This document shows positions 59,229-64,000 of a stretch of DNA of 64,000 bases, one piece after another (position 1 is the first letter of the stretch; the number at the start of each line of letters is the position of its first letter). The translations under genes and the position numbers were made by a program. The notes beneath the pieces were generated by a model. It was not told the DNA's origin, did no database searches, and saw nothing but the letters and a program-made list of their open reading frames with translations. The stretch is from assembly GCF_046719735.1 (NCBI RefSeq), contig NZ_JAUTWQ010000015.1, positions 83,361 through 147,360 on the forward strand, in the 5' to 3' direction. This stretch comes from Halobacillus_B rhizosphaerae. GTDB lineage: Bacteria; Bacillota; Bacilli; Bacillales; Halobacillaceae.

Positions 59229-60533
59229 ATGGATACTGTGTTACAAGCCACCATCCTGTTATTTGGAGTATTTTTTCTCCTGCTTGCTTTAGGGGTTCCT
59301 ATTTCTGTAGGAATCGGGGTCTCTTCGTTCGTTACGGCTCTGACCGTAGTTCCAATGGATGTTGCCGTATTTACCGCTGCCCAGAAAATGGTCCAGGGGA
59401 TAAATAGCTTTGCTCTTCTTGCTGTTATTTTCTTTATTCTTTCAGGAAGCATTATGAATAATGGCGGTATTGCGATCAGGCTGATTAATTTAGCAAAACT
59501 TATTGGCGGCCGCCTGCCTGGGTCATTAGCTCACACGAATGTCGTGGGAAACATGTTATTTGGGTCCATTTCAGGATCCGCAGTTGCTGCCGCTGCTGCC
59601 ATTGGCAGGGTAATGACTCCACTGCAGGAGAAAGAAGGATACAATAAATCCTATTCAGCTGCCGTTAATATTGCTTCGTCACCGGCAGGCTTGCTCATCC
59701 CGCCTAGCGGGGTACTGATTTTATATTCTTTAGTGAGTGGCGGAACGTCCATCTCTGCTTTATTTATGGCTGGATATATCCCAGGCATTCTTATGGGACT
59801 GGCAGTTATGATCGTAGCTTATATCATCGCAAGAAAAGAATCTTATCCGGTAGCCGAACGACCTTCTTTTTCTCAAGGGCTTAAGGTGGTATTAGATGCC
59901 ATTCCCAGTTTGCTGCTTATTGTTATTGTAATTGGCGGAATTGTCGCGGGGATTTTTACGGCAACGGAAGGAGCGGCAGTGGCCGTTCTGTACTCTATCA
60001 TTTTAGCGGCTATCTATCGGGAGATAAAATTAAAGGATATTCCAGACATTTTAAAAGAAACGGTAGTCATGACAGGAATCGTTTTATTCCTTGTAGGAGC
60101 TTCATCTATTATGTCCTGGGTGATGGCGTTTACTGGAATTCCTACCGCAATCAGTGACTTACTGCTTCAGACGTCCAGCAATCCGATTGTAATTTTATTC
60201 ATCATGAACATCATTTTACTTATCGTCGGTACATTTATGGACTTAACTCCAGCAGTGTTAATCTTCACACCAATCTTCCTGCCAATTGCTCTACAGCTGG
60301 GAATGGATCCGGTACACTTTGGTATCGTTCTTGTATTTAACTTATGTATAGGAATTATGACTCCTCCAGTAGGAAGTGCTCTATTTGTAGGGTGTAGTGT
60401 GGCAGACGTATCGATTGAGTCAGTCTTAAGACCATTAACAAAAATGTTCATTGCTTTAATCATTATGCTTATGTTGGTTACCTATGTGCCTTGGTTTAGT
60501 CTGGCACTGCCTAGACTATTCGGACTGTTGTAA
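59229..60533 (+). CDS. dctM: TRAP transporter large permease (DctM)
   Basis: A 434-residue protein with about twelve hydrophobic segments of the DctM family. Signature regions include GNMLFGSISGSAVAAAAAIG (about 108-127), ASSPAGLLIPPSGVLILYS and the related second half with LTPAVLIFTPIFLPIALQLG. It is the sodium-driven channel subunit for the acid bound by DctP. GGAAAGGAG precedes the ATG. Confidence 0.94.
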   Translation: MDTVLQATILLFGVFFLLLALGVPISVGIGVSSFVTALTVVPMDVAVFTAAQKMVQGINSFALLAVIFFILSGSIMNNGGIAIRLINLAKLIGGRLPGSLAHTNVVGNMLFGSISGSAVAAAAAIGRVMTPLQEKEGYNKSYSAAVNIASSPAGLLIPPSGVLILYSLVSGGTSISALFMAGYIPGILMGLAVMIVAYIIARKESYPVAERPSFSQGLKVVLDAIPSLLLIVIVIGGIVAGIFTATEGAAVAVLYSIILAAIYREIKLKDIPDILKETVVMTGIVLFLVGASSIMSWVMAFTGIPTAISDLLLQTSSNPIVILFIMNIILLIVGTFMDLTPAVLIFTPIFLPIALQLGMDPVHFGIVLVFNLCIGIMTPPVGSALFVGCSVADVSIESVLRPLTKMFIALIIMLMLVTYVPWFSLALPRLFGLL

Positions 60534-60554
60534 GCGAGGAAAGAGGGGATTAAT

Positions 60555-62954
60555 TTGATTAAAAAGGAAACATTCTCATATGAACAAAAAGAGAAGAACC
60601 TTGTAGAGTTTACCAGCCATAACAACAAGGTGCATTTATTTATTCTCGAAGCAGACATGATGCGCATCTATCATGCCGCAGATGAAGAATATCGCATGAA
60701 TCAGACTTGGTCGATTGCACCGGGGATGGAGGATGTCCCATTTGAAGGAAGGGATCGATTTGATTTAACGCCATTCACCCTTCCTGAGTATGGGGTAGAA
60801 GAAGTCGGTGGTACTCTCCATATTTCTACCAAACTATTGAAAGCGGTTGTGCATCTCGAAGGATTCGCCATTGATTGGTATCAGAAAAAAGAGGGACATT
60901 GGGAGAAAATTGCCGGAGATCGGAAGACACAGAGCTATAACTTTAATCAGCAATTAGGGGATGGCGTCTTTCATTATATGGAACGGGATTCTTCGGATTT
61001 ATATTATGGACTAGGTGAAAAAGGCGGAATGATGAACCGTCATCATAAGCGGTACCAAATGCGTACGATAGATGCCATGGGGTATGACGCAGAGCATACG
61101 GATCCGCTTTATAAATTTATTCCATTTTATCTCGTTCATACATCACAAGCATCCTATGGGGTTTATTACGATAATTATTCCGACAGTATATTTGATATGG
61201 GTGCTGAACTTGATAATTATCACGGATTGTACCGGTATTACCAGGCGAAAAAAGGTGACTTAGATTATTATTTCATACTAGGTCCAGCGATTAAGGATGT
61301 AGTCACCCGTTATACCTGGTTGACGGGTAAAACCTTGTTCCCGCCAAAATGGAGTTTGGGTTATTCAGGTTCCACTATGACTTATACGGATGCTCCAGAT
61401 GCGCAAGTACAATTAAAGAAATTTGTGGATTCCTGTGAAGAGTATGATATTCCATGCGATTCCTTTCAGTTGTCTTCAGGATACACGTCCATAGGAGATA
61501 AACGGTACGTGTTTAACTGGAATCATTCGAAAATTCCTGATCCTGTAGAATTAAATGATTATTTTCACGAAAATGGCATTTCTGTCTGTGCCAACATTAA
61601 GCCTGTCCTTCTGGATGATCACCCTAATTATGAGGAAGCAAAAAATAAAGGATTATTTATTAAAGATCAATCAGGAGAACTGCCTGAAATCTCGCAATTT
61701 TGGGATGCCCTCGGATCCTATTTAGATTTTACTAATCCATTAACGATTAATTGGTGGAAAACTAAAGTAAAAGAAACGTTACTCTCATATGGGATTGATT
61801 CCACTTGGAATGATAACAATGAGTATGAAATTTGGGATGAAAGAGCTTTAGCCCATGGGTTTGGGCAACGAGTTCCTGTGTCATTGATAAAGCCTATTCA
61901 AACGCTGCTCATGATGAAGGCATCTTATGAAGCGCAGAAAGAGCACAACGCTGAAAAGAGACCTTACCTTATTTCTAGATCTGGTGGTCCCGGTATGCAG
62001 CGGTACGTACAAACATGGTCTGGGGATAATTTCACGGAATGGAAAACGATTCGCTATAACTTGAAAATGGGACTTAGTTTAAGCTTATCTGGCATTTATA
62101 ACTTCGGTCATGATGTAGGTGGTTTTGCAGGAGAGGCACCTGAACCTGAATTATTGATTCGCTGGATTCAAAATGGGATTTTTCATCCGCGTTTTACGAT
62201 CCATTCCTGGAACGACGATCAAACCGTGAACGTTCCCTGGATGTACCCAGAATATATGGAAGAAATACGTCATTGGATGAAAGAAAGAGTGAAATGGACT
62301 CCTTACTTATATCACCTTATGTATTTAGCTCATAAAGAGGATGAACCGATTTTAGCCCCGACTTTTTATCATTTTGAAGAAGATTCCCATACGTTTGTAG
62401 AGAACGATGAGTTCCTGGTTGGTAAGGACCTTCTCGTTGCGAACGTGATGGATAAAGGTCAGCGGGAACGCAACGTATACCTTCCTAAGAATGATTATGG
62501 ATGGTATGACGTGAACTCAAGAAAATGGTACGAAGGTGGACAGAGTCTCACCGTGGAAGCGTCATTGTCTACGATTCCTTTATTTGCTCAGGCAGGTGCC
62601 GTTTTTCCTGTAAGGTCAGGAGAGATTTCTTTTTCAAGTAATCAGCAAGAGGAACGCGGCTTGCTCATATATCCTCCTAAAGGAAACTCAGAGTTGGCTA
62701 AGTCCTTTTATGAAGACGACGGAGTGACATTATCGTATCAAGATGGAGAGCAGAGCTGGATTGAAGTCCAAATGAAAACATCGGCGGAGCACATCGAGGT
62801 ATTGGTCGGAATTACCGGGAAGTATGAGGTTCCGTTTGAAGGGATTGCTCTGCAATTTCCTCAAACAGAGGAACGTACGATTTGGGTAAACGGAGTTCAA
62901 TTACGTGAGACCTTTAGTTATCAGGTAAGTCTAATAGAAGGGGGCCAAGTATGA
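60555..62954 (+). CDS. GH31 family alpha-glycosidase
   Basis: A 799-residue GH31 enzyme, complete in the family sense: N-terminal beta-sandwich (about 1-235), a TIM barrel (about 255-590) and C-terminal beta domains. The nucleophile region reads STWNDNNEYEIWDE with Asp420, and the general acid region is QTWSGDNFTEWKTIR with Asp491. GH31 enzymes split alpha-glucosides, alpha-xylosides and others. No signal peptide is seen, so it works inside the cell. Start is TTG with GAGGGG ahead; its stop overlaps the uxaC start. Sharing an operon with a TRAP transporter and uronate isomerase hints at a uronic-acid-containing substrate. Confidence 0.92.
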   Translation: MIKKETFSYEQKEKNLVEFTSHNNKVHLFILEADMMRIYHAADEEYRMNQTWSIAPGMEDVPFEGRDRFDLTPFTLPEYGVEEVGGTLHISTKLLKAVVHLEGFAIDWYQKKEGHWEKIAGDRKTQSYNFNQQLGDGVFHYMERDSSDLYYGLGEKGGMMNRHHKRYQMRTIDAMGYDAEHTDPLYKFIPFYLVHTSQASYGVYYDNYSDSIFDMGAELDNYHGLYRYYQAKKGDLDYYFILGPAIKDVVTRYTWLTGKTLFPPKWSLGYSGSTMTYTDAPDAQVQLKKFVDSCEEYDIPCDSFQLSSGYTSIGDKRYVFNWNHSKIPDPVELNDYFHENGISVCANIKPVLLDDHPNYEEAKNKGLFIKDQSGELPEISQFWDALGSYLDFTNPLTINWWKTKVKETLLSYGIDSTWNDNNEYEIWDERALAHGFGQRVPVSLIKPIQTLLMMKASYEAQKEHNAEKRPYLISRSGGPGMQRYVQTWSGDNFTEWKTIRYNLKMGLSLSLSGIYNFGHDVGGFAGEAPEPELLIRWIQNGIFHPRFTIHSWNDDQTVNVPWMYPEYMEEIRHWMKERVKWTPYLYHLMYLAHKEDEPILAPTFYHFEEDSHTFVENDEFLVGKDLLVANVMDKGQRERNVYLPKNDYGWYDVNSRKWYEGGQSLTVEASLSTIPLFAQAGAVFPVRSGEISFSSNQQEERGLLIYPPKGNSELAKSFYEDDGVTLSYQDGEQSWIEVQMKTSAEHIEVLVGITGKYEVPFEGIALQFPQTEERTIWVNGVQLRETFSYQVSLIEGGQV

Positions 62955-64000
62955 CGAAAATCATTGCAGACGATTTTTTATTAACGAATGACTATGCAGC
63001 AGAGTTGTATCATGAGTATGCAAAGGAACTTCCCATCATTGATTTTCATAATCATTTGTCTCCGATTGAGATAGCAGACAACACTCCATATGAAACGATC
63101 ACAGATATTTGGCTTGGGGGAGATCATTATAAATGGAGGCTTATGAGAGCTAATGGCATCCATGAATACTATGTTTCGGGAGAAGCAAGTCCATGGGAGA
63201 AGTTTGAAGCCTGGGCAGAAACTGTCCCGAATACATTGGGTAATCCACTGTTTCATTGGACGCAAATGGAACTCAAGCGCTACTTCGGAATTGACGAAGT
63301 TCTATCAAATAAAAATGCGAAAGAAATTTGGGATATCACCAACAGAGAACTGCAAAAAGAACATATGCATCCTCGTCAACTATTGGTCCATGACAAAGTA
63401 GAATTTGTAGGGACCACCGATGATCCGACTGACCCCTTAGATCATCATAAACGTCTGCTGGATGAAAAATTATCAGTACAAGTAGCGCCGTCCTTTCGCC
63501 CGGACAAAGGCCTGGATATTGAAAGTAGTCAATTTGACAGATGGCTGAAAAAGCTTGAACGAGCAGCTGGTAAAGAAGTAAATGGGTATCTAAGTTTTCT
63601 CCAGGCTCTTTCTGACCGTGTTGATTATTTTGATCAGCATGGATGCAGAGCTTCTGACCATGGCATCAGTGAAATGTACTATGAAGAAGCCTCAGAGAAG
63701 CAGGTATCCGATGTTTTTCAAAAGCGGTTAAGAGGCGAGGGTATAACGAAAATAGAAGCGGACCAGTTCCGGACGTATACGCTGCAGTTCTTAGCTGAAC
63801 GGTATTTCGAAAAGGATTGGGCGATGCAGTTCCACCTTGGAGCTTTAAGAAACAACAATACGAAAATGTTCCAGCAAATAGGCAGGGACAGCGGGTATGA
63901 TTCACCTGGAGATTCCTTACTCGCAAAGCCATTGTCCCGCTTCCTGGATTCAGTCAATTCTACAGGGAAGCTACCTAAAACGGTGCTATACTGTCTGAAT
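62951..64000 (+). CDS. uxaC: glucuronate/uronate isomerase, cut by window end
   Basis: The first 350 codons are seen; the family is about 470 residues, so the end lies beyond the window. DFHNHLSP (residues 31-38, with metal-binding His33 and His35), WLGGDHYKWRLMRANG, FHWTQMELKRYFGI and DDPTDPLDHH are typical of UxaC. It converts D-glucuronate to D-fructuronate or D-galacturonate to D-tagaturonate in the cytoplasm. It starts with an ATGA overlap with the GH31 stop codon, so they are translated together. Confidence 0.94.
   Translation, partial: MTKIIADDFLLTNDYAAELYHEYAKELPIIDFHNHLSPIEIADNTPYETITDIWLGGDHYKWRLMRANGIHEYYVSGEASPWEKFEAWAETVPNTLGNPLFHWTQMELKRYFGIDEVLSNKNAKEIWDITNRELQKEHMHPRQLLVHDKVEFVGTTDDPTDPLDHHKRLLDEKLSVQVAPSFRPDKGLDIESSQFDRWLKKLERAAGKEVNGYLSFLQALSDRVDYFDQHGCRASDHGISEMYYEEASEKQVSDVFQKRLRGEGITKIEADQFRTYTLQFLAERYFEKDWAMQFHLGALRNNNTKMFQQIGRDSGYDSPGDSLLAKPLSRFLDSVNSTGKLPKTVLYCLN

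Noticed and set aside
1..64000. CRISPR arrays, tRNA/rRNA genes, transposases, integrases or prophage genes
   Set aside because: I looked for repeated spacers, cloverleaf-like clusters, and recombinase motifs and found none that can be supported.

Overview
The window looks like chromosome from a low-GC, Gram-positive, probably halotolerant member of the Bacillaceae (Halobacillus or a close relative is my guess; no rRNA or tRNA gene is present to confirm it). The grounds are AGGAGG-type ribosome sites, frequent TTG/GTG starts, CcpA-type cre sites, phosphotransferase and PRD regulators, a GbsR-controlled choline-to-glycine-betaine locus, and many stem-loop plus T-run terminators. I see no phage, integrase, transposase, CRISPR array or stable RNA gene. 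It is a mosaic of small catabolic, transport and stress operons, most with a regulator next door.

Layout. 0-2.1 kb: thiolase and ferredoxin, then a broken duplicate of the end of an ABC-2 permease gene. 2.1-7.1 kb: DUF956 protein, mannose-family PTS (manXYZ) with two candidate cre sites, and a Gfo/Idh/MocA oxidoreductase. 7.2-11 kb (minus strand): an ABC-2 exporter, whose permease is the intact parent of the fragment, and an unrecognised polytopic membrane protein. 11.1-16.1 kb: aldo/keto reductase, a 350-base structured repeat, DHA2 drug exporter divergent from a TetR regulator, and an AlaX-type alanyl-tRNA editing protein. 16.1-19.2 kb: a gene-poor stretch with a 17-codon ORF between a strong Shine-Dalgarno and a strong terminator, then a GlcD-type FAD oxidase and a stress-type flavin-binding protein. 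19.4-22.8 kb: arsRBC and trxB. 22.9-28.1 kb: OpuAC-type binding lipoprotein, gbsR, betB and betA.

28.3-34.6 kb: LacI regulator divergent from GH130, DUF1861 and a three-gene sugar ABC importer without an ATPase, which reads as import and phosphorolysis of (probably mannose-containing) oligosaccharides. 35-38.2 kb: DUF1641 protein, NDH-2-like flavoprotein and a second Gfo/Idh/MocA enzyme. 38.3-42.1 kb (minus): UlaA/UlaB-type PTS and a PRD regulator with its own EIIA domain. 42.5-46.7 kb: sigma-54 activator, a perfect -24/-12 promoter, YjiH-like membrane protein and class III aminotransferase. 46.8-53.5 kb (minus): three overlapping M20 hydrolases, a regulator of unusual architecture and an AbgT transporter, an apparent acyl-amino-acid or aminobenzoyl-glutamate scavenging system. 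54-56 kb: exported nucleosidase-like lipoprotein, DUF1456 protein and a second copy of the structured repeat. 56.1-64 kb: ROK repressor divergent from a TRAP transporter, a GH31 glycosidase and uronate isomerase (cut by the window end), an apparent hexuronate or uronyl-oligosaccharide operon.

The least explained items are the repeated structured element with compensatory base changes between its copies, the regulator at 48468-49778 with the sequence box shared by the two ends of its locus, the GH130-DUF1861 pair, the GH31 in a uronate operon, and the lipoprotein nucleosidase with an apparent catalytic Asp-to-Asn change.
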